A DNA stretch of 64,000 bases from Propionicimonas sp. (GTDB lineage: Bacteria; Actinomycetota; Actinomycetes; Propionibacteriales; Propionibacteriaceae): positions 37,782 to 101,781 of the forward strand of contig NZ_JARKPQ010000160.1 in assembly GCF_029975155.1 (NCBI RefSeq), written 5' to 3'. The notes beneath the pieces were generated by a model. The model worked only from the letters and a program-made list of their open reading frames with translations. It was not told where the DNA came from and did not search any database. The position numbers and the translations under genes are program-made. This document shows positions 40,823-52,064 of this stretch, piece by piece (position 1 is the first letter of the stretch; each line of letters begins with the position of its first letter).

Positions 40823-41689
40823 ATGAACGACGCCGCGCCCGTGCAGCTGCTGGTGATCACCGGCATGTCCGGGGCAGGCCGGCGCACGGCCGGCCACACG
40901 CTCGAGGACCTCGGCTGGTTCGTGGTCGACAACCTGCCGCCCAGCATGCTGCCGGAGCTGATCGAGATCAGCCGCGAGCGCCAGTTCAGCCGGGTGGCAG
41001 TGCTGCTGGACGTGCGCAGCCGGTCGGACTTCCAGCAGATCCCGGCGGCCTTCGCCGCGCTGGGGGACGCCGGCGTCGTGCCCCAGATCCTGTTCCTCGA
41101 CGCGAGCGACGAGGTCATCGTCCGCCGCCAGGAGTCCGTCCGCCGGCCGCTGCCGCTGCAGGGTTCGGGCCGGCTGCTGGACGGCGTCCGCAAGGAGCGG
41201 CAGCTGCTGGCCGGACTGCGAGCCAGTGCCGACCTGGTCATCGACACCACCTCGATCAACGTCCACGAACTGGCCTCGCGCGTGGCCAAGGCCTACGCCG
41301 ATCCGGACGAGACGGAGCTGCAGCTGACCCTGATGTCCTTCGGCTTCAAGAACGGCATCCCCATCGATGCCGACATGGTCCTCGACGCGCGGTTCCTGCC
41401 GAACCCGCACTGGGTGCCGGCGCTGCGGCCGCAGACCGGTCTCGCCCAGCCGGTCTCCGCGTACGTGCTCGGGCAGGCCGACGCCGAGCCGTTCCTCGCC
41501 CACACGCTGGAGCTGATCGAGCTCGTCCGGCCCGGCTACGTGCGGGAGGGCAAGCGGCACGCCACCGTCGCCATCGGCTGCACCGGCGGCAAGCACCGTT
41601 CGACGGCGCTGGTGACCGAACTCGCCCGACGGCTGTCGGCCGAGGGTGTGCGTACCGAGGTCGTGCACCGGGATCTGGGCCTGGAGTGA
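40823..41689 (+). CDS. rapZ: RNase adapter RapZ / nucleotide-binding protein
   Basis: LLVITGMSGAGRRTAGHTLEDLGWFVVDNLPPSMLPEL, AIGCTGGKHRSTAL. Confidence 0.95.
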   Translation: MNDAAPVQLLVITGMSGAGRRTAGHTLEDLGWFVVDNLPPSMLPELIEISRERQFSRVAVLLDVRSRSDFQQIPAAFAALGDAGVVPQILFLDASDEVIVRRQESVRRPLPLQGSGRLLDGVRKERQLLAGLRASADLVIDTTSINVHELASRVAKAYADPDETELQLTLMSFGFKNGIPIDADMVLDARFLPNPHWVPALRPQTGLAQPVSAYVLGQADAEPFLAHTLELIELVRPGYVREGKRHATVAIGCTGGKHRSTALVTELARRLSAEGVRTEVVHRDLGLE

Positions 41690-41696
41690 ACACCGA

Positions 41697-42650
41697 GTGA
41701 GCAGCTTCGTCCAGCCCCCTGCCGTGGTCGCCTTCGGTGGCGGCCACGGGCTCGCCGCGAGCCTGAGCGCGCTGCGCCAGCTCACCCACCGGCTGACGGC
41801 CGTGGTCACGGTCGCGGACGACGGCGGGTCGTCCGGCCGGCTGCGCGCGGAGTTCCCGATCCTGCCGCCCGGCGACCTGCGGATGGCGCTGGCCGCCCTC
41901 TGCGGCGACGACGAGGTGGGCCGTGCCTGGGCGGCGGTGCTGCAGTCCCGGTTCCCCGGTGAGGGTCCGCTGGGCGGGCACAGCATCGGCAATCTGCTGA
42001 TCGCGGGACTGTGGCAGGAACTGGAGGACCCGGTCGACGGCCTCGACATGGTCGCGGCCATGCTCCACGTCGAAGGCCGCGTGCTGCCGATGGCGGCGGT
42101 GCCGCTGGTGATCGAGGCGGACGTGATCGGCGCCGATCGGGCCAAACCGGACGAGATCTCCCTCGTGGTGGGCCAGGAGGCGGTGGCGCTGGCCTCCGGC
42201 GAGATCGTGGACGTCCGGCTGACCCCGGCCGACCCGCCGGCGGTCCCCGAGGCGCTGCAGGCCATCCACGCCGCCGACTACCTCGTCCTCGGGCCCGGAT
42301 CGTGGTACTCGTCGGTGATCCCGCACCTGCTCGTGCCGGAGCTGCTGGAGGCGATCCTGACCACCCGCGCCCGGCGGGTGCTCGCGCTCAACCTGGTGCC
42401 GACCGACGACGAGACCCCGGCGTACACCGCGTCCCGGCACATCGAGGTGCTGGCCGAGCACGCCCCCGGCCTGCGGCTGGACGCGGTGGTGGCCGACCCG
42501 ACGTTCGCAGCCGACGATCCGCACCTGGCGGCCTACGTCGCGTCCCTCGGCGCGCGACTGGTGGTGGCACCTGTCCGGATGCGGGACGGAACGCCCCGTC
42601 ATGACCCTCATCTGCTGGCCTCGGTTTATGCGGGGATCATGGGTCTGTAG
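41697..42650 (+). CDS. yvcK: Gluconeogenesis factor/YvcK-CofD-like protein
   Basis: [59 protein letters not shown]; between rapZ and whiA. Confidence 0.94.
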   Translation: MSSFVQPPAVVAFGGGHGLAASLSALRQLTHRLTAVVTVADDGGSSGRLRAEFPILPPGDLRMALAALCGDDEVGRAWAAVLQSRFPGEGPLGGHSIGNLLIAGLWQELEDPVDGLDMVAAMLHVEGRVLPMAAVPLVIEADVIGADRAKPDEISLVVGQEAVALASGEIVDVRLTPADPPAVPEALQAIHAADYLVLGPGSWYSSVIPHLLVPELLEAILTTRARRVLALNLVPTDDETPAYTASRHIEVLAEHAPGLRLDAVVADPTFAADDPHLAAYVASLGARLVVAPVRMRDGTPRHDPHLLASVYAGIMGL

Positions 42651-42693
42651 GCTAAGCGACACCGTCCCCGGCGAAAGGCAGCGCAGTTCCACC

Positions 42694-43680
42694 ATGGCGA
42701 TGACGCAGCAGGTGAAGTCCGAGCTCGCCACCCTCGAGGTGGCCAAGCCGGAACTGCGCAAGGCGGAGGTGGCCGCGCTGCTGCGGTTCGCGAACGGCCT
42801 GCACATCGCCGGTGGCCGGATCGTGGTCGAGGCCGAGCTGGACACCGGCGCCGCCGCCCGCAGGCTGCGCACGGCGATCGCAGAGCTGTTCGGCTTCACC
42901 TGCGAGTTCGTGGTGATCACCGGCAGCGGGCTGCGCCGGGGCACGCGTTACGTCGTCCGGCTGATCCGGGACGGGGAGTCGCTCGCCCGCCAGACCGGGC
43001 TGATCGACCCGCGCGGCCGTCCCGTCCGCGGCCTGCCCGTGCAGATCGTCAACGGTGGTCTCGACGTCTCGGTCGCGGCCTGGCGTGGTGCGTTCCTCGC
43101 GCACGGCTCGCTCACCGAACCCGGCCGGTCGATGGCGCTGGAGGTCACCTGCCCCGGCTCGGAGGCGGCCCTCGCCCTCGTCGGCGCGGCCCGGCGGCTG
43201 GGGATCGGCGCCAAGGCCCGCGAGGTGCGCGGCATCGACCGGGTGGTGATCCGGGACGGGGACGCGATCGCCGCGATGCTGACCCGGCTCGGCGCGCACG
43301 AGTCCGTCCTGGCCTGGGAGGAACGCAGGATGCGCCGCGAGGTGCGTGCGTCCGCGAACCGGCTGGCGAACTTCGACGACGCCAACCTGCGCCGCTCGGC
43401 CCGCGCTGCGGTGGCCGCCGGTGCCAGGGTCAAGCGGGCGCTGGAGATTCTCGGCGACGACATCCCCGAGCACCTGCTGGTCGCGGGCAAGCTCCGGCTC
43501 GAGCACAAGCAGGCCAGTCTCGAAGAGCTCGGTCAGCTGCACGTGCCACCGCTCACCAAGGACGCTGTCGCGGGCCGGATCCGGCGGTTGCTGGCGACGG
43601 CGGACAAGCGCGCCGGGGAACTCGGCATTCCCAACACCGAGGCGGGGCTGACCCCCGACCTGCTGGAGGACGACGCGTGA
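42694..43680 (+). CDS. whiA: Sporulation/division regulator WhiA
   Basis: [50 protein letters not shown]-derived plus HTH; rapZ-yvcK-whiA order. Confidence 0.95.
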   Translation: MAMTQQVKSELATLEVAKPELRKAEVAALLRFANGLHIAGGRIVVEAELDTGAAARRLRTAIAELFGFTCEFVVITGSGLRRGTRYVVRLIRDGESLARQTGLIDPRGRPVRGLPVQIVNGGLDVSVAAWRGAFLAHGSLTEPGRSMALEVTCPGSEAALALVGAARRLGIGAKAREVRGIDRVVIRDGDAIAAMLTRLGAHESVLAWEERRMRREVRASANRLANFDDANLRRSARAAVAAGARVKRALEILGDDIPEHLLVAGKLRLEHKQASLEELGQLHVPPLTKDAVAGRIRRLLATADKRAGELGIPNTEAGLTPDLLEDDA

Positions 43681-43729
43681 CCGGTCCGGATCGACGGTCC
43701 GGGTAACCCCGCCAGCAGTGAACCGCTAG

Positions 43730-44800
<1,071 letters not shown>

Positions 44801-44821
44801 CCTGACCCACAACCAAAGCAT

Positions 44822-44855
44822 CGGGCCGGCTCGCGTGGAAACGCGGGTCGGCCCG
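44822..44855 (+). terminator. Hairpin between gap and pgk
   Basis: CGGGCCGGCTCGCGT-ggaa-ACGCGGGTCGGCCCG, near-perfect stem; attenuator or terminator. Confidence 0.55.
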
Positions 44856-44890
44856 TTGCATGACATACCTTTTCCAGAAAGGACCGACTG

Positions 44891-46099
44891 GTGAAGTCCG
44901 TATCCGACCTCGGTGACCTCCGGGGCAAGCGGGTCCTGATCCGCTGTGATTTCAACGTGCCGCTGGACGGCGAGACCATCACCGACGATGGCCGGATCCG
45001 TGCCGCGCTGCCCACCCTCACCGAGCTCAAGGACGCCGGCGCCAAGGTGGTCGTGATGGCCCACCTCGGCCGTCCCAAGGGGAAGGTGGCCCCCGAATTC
45101 TCGCTCGCTCCCGTCGCGAAGCGGCTCGGCGAGCTGATCGGCGCGCCGATCACGCTGGCCGCCGACGTGGTCGGTGAGAGCGCGCAGGCGACCGTCGCCG
45201 GCCTCGCGGACGGCGAGATCGCGCTGCTGGAGAACGTCCGCTACGAGCCCGCCGAGGAGTCCAAGGTGGACGCCGAGCGTGAGGACCTCGCGGCGAAGTA
45301 CGCGGCTCTCGGCGACGTGTTCGTCTCCGACGGCTTCGGTGTGGTGCACCGCAAGCAGGCCTCGGTCTACGACGTGGCCAAGCTGTTGCCCAACGCCGCC
45401 GGCCACCTCGTGGCCAAGGAGGTCGAGGTGCTGAAGAAGCTCACCGAGAACCCCGAGAGCCCCTACGTGGTGGTGCTCGGCGGGGCGAAGGTGGCCGACA
45501 AGCTGGGCGTCATCGACAACCTGCTGAAGGTCGCCGACACCCTCGTGATCGGCGGCGGCATGGCGTACACCTTCCTCAAAGCGAAGGGCTACGAGGTCGG
45601 CACGTCGCTGCTCGACGCCGAGAAGGTCGACACCTGCGCGGGCTACCTCGAGCGGGCGACCGCAGCGGGCAAGCAGATCCTGCTGCCGGTCGACGTCCGG
45701 GTGGTGAAGGAGCTCGACATCTCCGGCCGCTACGCCAGCGAGGTGACCATCGTCGAGGCCGACGCGATCCCGGCCGACTCCGAGGGCGCCGACATCGGGC
45801 CGGCCTCGGAGGCGCTGTTCGCCGACGCGATCACCGGTGCGAGGACGATCTTCTGGAACGGCCCGATGGGCGTGGCCGAGATCGCCTCCCTGGCCAGCGG
45901 CACCGAGGCCGTGGCCAAGGCGCTCGCCGCGTCGAGCGGCTTCTCCGTCGTGGGTGGTGGCGATTCCGCTGCCGCCATCCGCAACCTGGGCTTCGGCGAC
46001 GACGAGTTCGGTCACATCTCGACCGGCGGCGGCGCCTCCCTGGAATACCTGGAGGGCAAGGTGCTCCCGGGTCTCGCTGTGCTCGAAGGAGAGAACTGA
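44891..46099 (+). CDS. pgk: Phosphoglycerate kinase
   Basis: [43 protein letters not shown]. Confidence 0.97.
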   Translation: MKSVSDLGDLRGKRVLIRCDFNVPLDGETITDDGRIRAALPTLTELKDAGAKVVVMAHLGRPKGKVAPEFSLAPVAKRLGELIGAPITLAADVVGESAQATVAGLADGEIALLENVRYEPAEESKVDAEREDLAAKYAALGDVFVSDGFGVVHRKQASVYDVAKLLPNAAGHLVAKEVEVLKKLTENPESPYVVVLGGAKVADKLGVIDNLLKVADTLVIGGGMAYTFLKAKGYEVGTSLLDAEKVDTCAGYLERATAAGKQILLPVDVRVVKELDISGRYASEVTIVEADAIPADSEGADIGPASEALFADAITGARTIFWNGPMGVAEIASLASGTEAVAKALAASSGFSVVGGGDSAAAIRNLGFGDDEFGHISTGGGASLEYLEGKVLPGLAVLEGEN

Positions 46100-46100
46100 C

Positions 46101-46886
46101 ATGGCTCGCACGCCATTGATGGCCGGCAACTGGAAGATGAACCTCAACCACGTCGAGGCCACCGGCCTGGTGCAGAAGCTGGCCTGGACGCTGGCCGACG
46201 CCACCTACGACGCCGAGAAGTCGGAGGCGGCGGTGATCGTCCCGTTCACCGACATCCGGACCGTGCAGACGCTGGTCGAGGGTGACAGGCTGCCGCTGAA
46301 GTTCGGCGCGCAGGACGTCTCCGTCCATGCGTCGGGCGCCTACACCGGCGAGGTGTCGGCGGACATGCTGGCCAAGCTGAACTGCGCCTACGTGGTGGTC
46401 GGGCACTCCGAGCGCCGCGAGTACCACGGCGAGACCGACGCGCTGATCGGCGCCAAGGCGAAGGTGGTGTTCGAGGCCGGGATGACCCCGATCATCTGCT
46501 GTGGCGAGGTGCTGGAGATCCGCAAGCAGGGCACGCACGTCGAGCACGTGCTGGGCCAGATCGAGGAGTGCCTGGCCCCGCTGACCGCCGAGCAGGTCGC
46601 GGCGGCGGTGATCGCCTACGAGCCGGTCTGGGCGATCGGCACCGGCGAGGTGGCCACCCCGGACGACGCCCAGGAGGTCTGTGGCGCGATCCGTGGCTAC
46701 GTGGCGGAGACCTTCGGCGCCGAGGCCGCCGAGGCCGTCCGGATCCAGTACGGCGGCTCGGTGAAGGCCAGCAACGTCGTCGAGATCATGGCCCAGCCCG
46801 ACGTGGACGGTGCCCTCGTCGGCGGCGCGAGCCTGAACGCCGAGGAGTTCGCGAAGATCGTGATGTTCTACTCTTCGATCGGCTGA
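46101..46886 (+). CDS. tpiA: Triose-phosphate isomerase
   Basis: [55 protein letters not shown]. Confidence 0.97.
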   Translation: MARTPLMAGNWKMNLNHVEATGLVQKLAWTLADATYDAEKSEAAVIVPFTDIRTVQTLVEGDRLPLKFGAQDVSVHASGAYTGEVSADMLAKLNCAYVVVGHSERREYHGETDALIGAKAKVVFEAGMTPIICCGEVLEIRKQGTHVEHVLGQIEECLAPLTAEQVAAAVIAYEPVWAIGTGEVATPDDAQEVCGAIRGYVAETFGAEAAEAVRIQYGGSVKASNVVEIMAQPDVDGALVGGASLNAEEFAKIVMFYSSIG

Positions 46887-46898
46887 CGATCCCCCGTC

Positions 46899-46972
46899 CG
46901 CCGAACGCCACCGTTACGGTCAAACGCCACTGCCCAGGGTGTGGCGAATGACCGGAACGGTGGCGTTCGGCG
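46899..46972. repeat. Long composite inverted repeat between tpiA and secG
   Basis: CGCCGAACGCCACCGTT (46899-46915) and AACGGTGGCGTTCGGCG (46956-46972) perfect arms; inner GGTCAAACGCCAC / GTGGCGAATGACC nearly complementary. Confidence 0.85.
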
Positions 46973-47024
46973 CAGGATGGGGCCGTTTCGTTGATGGGGT
47001 TCCGCGTGAGTTAGGATTCTCGGC

Positions 47025-47306
47025 GTGATCCTGCTCCCGCTGATGACCTGGCCGATCGTGACGCTCAACATCGTGCTGATCCTGACCAGTATCGTCCTGG
47101 CGCTGTTCATCCTGCTGCACAAGAGCCGCGGCGGCGGCATGTCCGACCTGTTCGGCGGCGGGATGACCACAGGCATGGGCGGAACCTCCGTCGCGGAGCG
47201 GAACCTCGACCGGCTGACCATCACGGTCGGCCTGGTCTGGCTGGCCAGCATCGTCGGACTGCTGGTGCTCTACCGGTACTTCCCCGAGGTCGGGACGCTG
47301 GGCTGA
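47025..47306 (+). CDS. secG: Preprotein translocase subunit SecG
   Basis: VTLNIVLILTSIVLALFILLHKSRGGGMSDLFGGGMTTGMGGTSVAERNLDRLT. Confidence 0.95.
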   Translation: MILLPLMTWPIVTLNIVLILTSIVLALFILLHKSRGGGMSDLFGGGMTTGMGGTSVAERNLDRLTITVGLVWLASIVGLLVLYRYFPEVGTLG

Positions 47307-47337
47307 GTCAGCCCCAGGCAGCAAGGAGTCAAAGCAC

Positions 47338-47694
47338 GTGGTTGGTGGTAGCGCGATTCGCGGCAGCCGGGTCGGAGCCGGTCCGATGGGAGAGGCGGAG
47401 CGCGGCGACGCGGCCCCCCGCCTGTACGTCTCGTACTTCTGTGCCAACCGGCACGAGACCCGTCCGGCGTTCGCGGCCGACGCCGCCGTCCCGGACAGCT
47501 GGGACTGCCCGCGCTGCGGGCTGCCGGCGAACCTCGACTCGGAGAACCCGCCGCCTCCGCCGAAGACTCAGCCGTACAAGACGCACCTGGCCTACGTGAA
47601 GGAGCGCCGGACGGAGGCCGAGGCGGTCGCCATCCTCGCGGAGGCCCTGGACTCGCTGCGCGCCCGCAGGGCCTCCGGCGAGGTCATCTACTAG
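47338..47694 (+). CDS. rbpA: RNA polymerase-binding protein RbpA
   Basis: CANRHETRPAFAADAAVPDSWDCPRCGLPANLD, TQPYKTHLAYVKERRTEAEAVAILAEAL. Confidence 0.95.
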   Translation: MVGGSAIRGSRVGAGPMGEAERGDAAPRLYVSYFCANRHETRPAFAADAAVPDSWDCPRCGLPANLDSENPPPPPKTQPYKTHLAYVKERRTEAEAVAILAEALDSLRARRASGEVIY

Positions 47695-47721
47695 CCCGCC
47701 AATCGCTCGTCGAGTAACCAC

Positions 47722-47780
47722 CAATCGTTCGTCGAGCTTGTCGAGACGCGGCGAGGTCTCGACAAGCTCGACCAGCGGTT
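47722..47780. repeat. Dispersed palindromic repeat, copies E/F in inverted orientation forming a hairpin
   Basis: GTCGAGCTTGTCGAGAC (47731-47747) - gcggcgag - GTCTCGACAAGCTCGAC (47756-47772), 17-bp perfect arms, between convergent rbpA and pgl. Confidence 0.85.
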
Positions 47781-47829
47781 GGTTGGGGGCCTGACCAGCG
47801 GTTTGTCTTGGGCCCGACAAGCGGTCTGC

Positions 47830-48567
47830 TCAGGACAGGCAGTCGAAGTAGGGCAGCTCGGACGCCGCCGAGGAGTCGACCAGCCACAGGGTGCGGTCGC
47901 CGCCGGCGACGCGGGCGGCGGGCAGGCTGCTGTCGCCGGCGAGCGAACGGGCGAGCGCGTTCGACTTCTCCGCGCCGCTGACCAGGAACCAGACCTGGTC
48001 GGACTCGTTCAGCCTCGGGATGGTCAGGCTGATCCGCTCGGGCGGTGGCTTCGGGGCATCGCTGACCCCGATCACCGGCTGGGTGGTCGGCTCGCCCGAC
48101 GGGTGGTTGGGGAAGATGGAGGCGACGTGCCCGTCCGGCCCCATGCCCAGCAGGCACAGGTCGAAGCGGGTGTCGCCGAGTTCTTTCGCGTAGGTGGCGG
48201 CGGAGGCGCCGGCGTCGATGACCCCGTCCGCGCTCGGCATCGGGTGGGTCCGGGCGGGATCCAGCTGGAAGTGCCGGGCCAGGAGCGCCAGCGTCGGTCC
48301 GGCGTTGCGTTCCGGGTCGTCCGTGGGGAGGAACCGCTCGTCGCCCCACCACAGCTCGAGCCGGGACGGGTCGAGGTCCGAACCGGCCACCAGCTCGCCG
48401 AGCCGCGCATAGATGGCATGGGCGATCCGGCCCCCGGTGAGGCACACCTGCGCGACGCGGCCGTCCCGCTGCAGCTCGACCAGCGTGGCCAGCAGGCGCA
48501 GCGCCGTGCGGTCGGCGAGCTCCACGGCGTCGGCGTGCCGCACGACCTGCGGCTGCGAGGTGGTCAT
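47830..48567 (-). CDS. pgl: 6-phosphogluconolactonase
   Basis: VCLTGGRIAHAIYARLGEL, LELWWGDERFLPTDDPERN, FDLCLLGMGPDGHVASIFPNH. Confidence 0.95.
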   Translation of the reverse strand: MTTSQPQVVRHADAVELADRTALRLLATLVELQRDGRVAQVCLTGGRIAHAIYARLGELVAGSDLDPSRLELWWGDERFLPTDDPERNAGPTLALLARHFQLDPARTHPMPSADGVIDAGASAATYAKELGDTRFDLCLLGMGPDGHVASIFPNHPSGEPTTQPVIGVSDAPKPPPERISLTIPRLNESDQVWFLVSGAEKSNALARSLAGDSSLPAARVAGGDRTLWLVDSSAASELPYFDCLS

Positions 48568-49499
48568 CCGGCGCGTCCCCGGCCGTGGGCCGCGGCCCGG
48601 TCCAGACGTCTCACCAGTGCTGCCATGGTCTCAGCGTAGATCGGATCGTCCTCCAGCCGCCGCAGTTCCTCGGCCAGCAGCGTGTTCAGGTCGCGCCGGG
48701 GGAGTGCGACCAGTCGCTGCGGCAGGCCGGGCGCGGAGAAGGCGGCCAGGTTGCCGTCCGTCCGCATCACCCGGATCTCGTCGTCGGACGAGGACAGCAC
48801 GACGCCGGTGATGCCGACGCCCGGCCGGCCCCGGTCGACGACCACCGGCACGTCCAGGCGGTCGGAGAGCCAGGCGGCGAGCAGCGTGCCGGCCGCGTTC
48901 TCCGGGGCCGCGGACACGGTCACCCCCGCCACCTCCATCGGGTAGGCGTCGAGCGCCGCCGCCAGCAGGCCCCGCCAGCGCGTCAGCCGGGTCCAGGTGA
49001 GGTCGGTGTCGCCGGGGCAGTAGTTCCGGGCCCGCACCTCCAGAGCGGCCAGCGGGCTCGGGTCACCCATCGCGTCGGTGATCCGGCGGGTCGCCAGGCG
49101 GCCGATCGGATCCACCCCGGGCGCCTGGGGCGAGCGTCCCGGCCACCACACGATCACCGGCAGGTCGGGCAGCAACAGCGGCAGCACCACGGACTCCCGG
49201 TGCTGTTGCAGCGCTCCGTGGAACTTGCAGGTGACGATCTCGCCGGGCGTGCCCTCGCCGGCCTGGACCTGGGCGTCGAGGCGGTCGGCCCGCGCCCGCC
49301 CGTTGACCAGCAGCAGGATCCGGGACGGGTGCTCGCGGCCCGCCTCGAGGCAGGCCTCGAGCGCCCGGTCGAACCCGGCAAGGTCCGCGATCACGACGAG
49401 GGTGAAGACGAGGCCGGACGTGCCGCCGAGGTTGTGCCGGGCCTGCGCGATGCCCTGCTGGATCTCGGCAGCATTGGTGTCGGGGAGGTTCACGATCAT
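48564..49499 (-). CDS. opcA: Glucose-6-phosphate dehydrogenase assembly protein OpcA
   Basis: MIVNLPDTNAAEIQQGIAQARHNLGG..., SVVLPLLLPDLPVIVWWPG; between zwf and pgl. Confidence 0.93.
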   Translation of the reverse strand: MIVNLPDTNAAEIQQGIAQARHNLGGTSGLVFTLVVIADLAGFDRALEACLEAGREHPSRILLLVNGRARADRLDAQVQAGEGTPGEIVTCKFHGALQQHRESVVLPLLLPDLPVIVWWPGRSPQAPGVDPIGRLATRRITDAMGDPSPLAALEVRARNYCPGDTDLTWTRLTRWRGLLAAALDAYPMEVAGVTVSAAPENAAGTLLAAWLSDRLDVPVVVDRGRPGVGITGVVLSSSDDEIRVMRTDGNLAAFSAPGLPQRLVALPRRDLNTLLAEELRRLEDDPIYAETMAALVRRLDRAAAHGRGRAG

Positions 49500-49509
49500 C
49501 GGTCTTCTC

Positions 49510-51027
49510 CTACGGGCGTCGCCAGCTGAAGCCGTCACGGGCGAGCATGTCCACGGCGGACTGCGGCCCCCACGTGCCGGCCGAGTAGTGCTCGGGTGGG
49601 CCGTCCAGCTCGGCCCAGCGGTCCAGCACCGGGTCGAGGATCCGCCAGGACAGCTCCACCTCCTCGGGCTGCGGGAACAGCGGCTCCGAGCCGAGCAGGA
49701 CGTCGAGCAGCAGGCGCTCGTACGCCTCAGGGCTCGACTCGGCGAAGGACGTGCCGTAGCCGAAGTCCATGTTCACGTCGCGGATCTCCATCGGGGTGGC
49801 CGGCACCTTCGCGCCGAAGCGGAGCGTGATGCCCTCGTCCGGCTGGATCCGCAGCACCAGCGCGTTGGTGCCCAGCGAGCGCACGTCCGTGCCGGGGAAC
49901 GGCAGGTGCGGGGCCGGCCGCAGGTTCAGCGCGACCTCGGTGACCCGGCGGGGGAGTCGCTTGCCCGCGCGCAGGTAGAACGGGACGCCGGCCCAGCGGC
50001 GGTTGTCGATGTCGACCCGGATGGCGGCGTAGGTGTCGGTGCGGGAACCGGCGGGGATGCCCTGTTCCTCGAGGTAGCCCGGCACCTCCTCGCCGCCCAC
50101 CCAGCCGGAGCCGTACTGGCCGCGGGCGGTGTGGGCGTCCAGGTCGGCGGGAGTTCTCGCGGCCGCCAGCACCTTGCGCTTCTCCGAGCTGAGCTCGTCC
50201 GCGCCGAACGAGGTCGGCTCCTCCATCGCGGTGAGGGCAAGGAGCTGCAGCAGGTGGTTCTGGATCACGTCGCGGGCGGCGCCGATGCCGTCGTAGTAGC
50301 CCGCGCGGCCGGCGATGCCGATGTCCTCGGCCATGGTGATCTGCACGTGGTCGATGTAGTTGCGGTTCCAGATCGGCTCGAACATCGTGTTCGCGAACCG
50401 GAAGGCCAGGAGGTTCTGCACGGTCTCCTTGCCGAGGTAGTGGTCGATCCGGAAGATGCTGGACGGCTCGAACGCGCGGGCGAGCTTGCGCTCGAGCTGC
50501 CGGGCGCTGGCCAGGTCGTGGCCGAACGGCTTCTCGATGACCACCCGTCGCCAGGAACCCTTCGGCCGGTCGGCGAGGCCGTGGCGGCGCAGCTGCGCGA
50601 CCGCCGTGTCGAACACGCCGGGCGGCACGGAGAGGTAGAACGCGTGGTTGCCGCCGGTGCCCTGCCGCTCGTCCAGGTCGGTGAGGGTCTGCTTGAGCTG
50701 CTCGAACGACTCGTCGGAGTCCATGTCGCCCGGCACGAACCGGATGCCCTCCAGCAGCTGCTTCCAGACGTCCTCGCGGAACGCCGTCCGCGCGTGCTGC
50801 CGGACGGCGTCCGCCACGACGTCCGCGAAGTGCTCGGCCGCCCAGTCGCGGCGGGCGAAGCCGACCAGCCCGAATCCGGGCGGCAGCAGGCCGCGGTTGG
50901 CCAGGTCGTAGACGGCGGGCAGCAGCTTCTTGCGGGCGAGATCGCCGGTGACGCCGAACAGCACCAGCGCGGACGGCCCGGCCATCCGGGGCAGTCGCGG
51001 GTCCCTCGGATCGCGGAGCGGGTTCAT
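49510..51027 (-). CDS. zwf: Glucose-6-phosphate 1-dehydrogenase
   Basis: ALVLFGVTGDLARKKLLPAVYDLANRGLL, FRIDHYLGKETVQNLLAFRFAN. Confidence 0.97.
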   Translation of the reverse strand: MNPLRDPRDPRLPRMAGPSALVLFGVTGDLARKKLLPAVYDLANRGLLPPGFGLVGFARRDWAAEHFADVVADAVRQHARTAFREDVWKQLLEGIRFVPGDMDSDESFEQLKQTLTDLDERQGTGGNHAFYLSVPPGVFDTAVAQLRRHGLADRPKGSWRRVVIEKPFGHDLASARQLERKLARAFEPSSIFRIDHYLGKETVQNLLAFRFANTMFEPIWNRNYIDHVQITMAEDIGIAGRAGYYDGIGAARDVIQNHLLQLLALTAMEEPTSFGADELSSEKRKVLAAARTPADLDAHTARGQYGSGWVGGEEVPGYLEEQGIPAGSRTDTYAAIRVDIDNRRWAGVPFYLRAGKRLPRRVTEVALNLRPAPHLPFPGTDVRSLGTNALVLRIQPDEGITLRFGAKVPATPMEIRDVNMDFGYGTSFAESSPEAYERLLLDVLLGSEPLFPQPEEVELSWRILDPVLDRWAELDGPPEHYSAGTWGPQSAVDMLARDGFSWRRP

Positions 51028-51101
51028 CACCTCACAGACTGTACCCAGACCAGCGCCGGGGGTCGCGCGCCCGGGGCGGGTGGTGGCTAGACTGCTCGGA
51101 C

Positions 51102-52064
51102 TTGTTGCAGCACCACGATCGGGGGGCGGGCTTGAAACCAGCCGAGGAGGGCGCTCCGCTGCCCGCCCTTGCACAGGGCGACTGGAGGGCCGTGGCCGGA
51201 GCGTACGTGGCTCTCGCCAAGCCGAGGATCATCGAGCTGCTGCTCGTGACCACCGTGCCCGCCATGTTCCTCGCCGCGGGAGGCTTCCCCGACTGGCAGC
51301 TGGTGCTCTGGACGCTGCTCGGCGGCACGGCCGCGGCCGGCAGCGCGAACGTGTTCAACTCCGTCCTCGATGCGGACATCGACGCCCGGATGCGCCGGAC
51401 GCACCGCCGGCCGATGGCGCGGGACCTGGTGTCGCCCGGCCGCGCGCTGGCGTTCGGCGCCGTGCTGGGGATCGCGGCCACCCTGATCCTCGGCCTCGGG
51501 GCGAACTGGCTGTCCGCGACGCTCGCGCTCGTCGCGAACCTCTACTACGTGTTCGTCTACACGATGGCGCTCAAGCGACGCACGTCGCAGAACATCGTCT
51601 GGGGCGGCATCGCCGGCTGCTTCCCGCCGCTGATCGGCTGGACGGCGGTCACGGGCTCGGTCGCCTGGCCGCCGCTGGTGCTGTTCGCGATCGTCTTCGC
51701 CTGGACGCCGCCGCACACCTGGGCGCTGGCCCTGCGCTACCGCGAGGACTACCTCAACGCCCACGTGCCGATGCTGCCGGTCGTCGCCCCGCCGGTGCGG
51801 GTCGCCTGGCGGATCCTCGCGTACAGCGCCCTCACCGTCGCGGTCAGCCTGCTGCTGTGGCCGGTGGCCGGCACCGGCTGGCTCTATCCGGTGGTCGCGG
51901 CCGTCGCCGGGGCCGCGATGCTGGCCGAGGCATCAGCACTCCTGCTGAGGGCCCGCCGGGGCCTGATGGACGCCGCCCTGAAGCCCATGCGGCTGTTCCA
52001 CCTCTCCAACAGCTACCTCGCGATCGTGTTCATCGCCGCCGCCGTGGACCCGCTGCTCTTCTGA
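51102..52064 (+). CDS. ctaB: Protoheme IX farnesyltransferase (heme O synthase)
   Basis: YVALAKPRIIELLLVTTVPAMFLA, NVFNSVLDADIDARMRRTHRRPMA; start approximate. Confidence 0.94.
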   Translation: MLQHHDRGAGLKPAEEGAPLPALAQGDWRAVAGAYVALAKPRIIELLLVTTVPAMFLAAGGFPDWQLVLWTLLGGTAAAGSANVFNSVLDADIDARMRRTHRRPMARDLVSPGRALAFGAVLGIAATLILGLGANWLSATLALVANLYYVFVYTMALKRRTSQNIVWGGIAGCFPPLIGWTAVTGSVAWPPLVLFAIVFAWTPPHTWALALRYREDYLNAHVPMLPVVAPPVRVAWRILAYSALTVAVSLLLWPVAGTGWLYPVVAAVAGAAMLAEASALLLRARRGLMDAALKPMRLFHLSNSYLAIVFIAAAVDPLLF

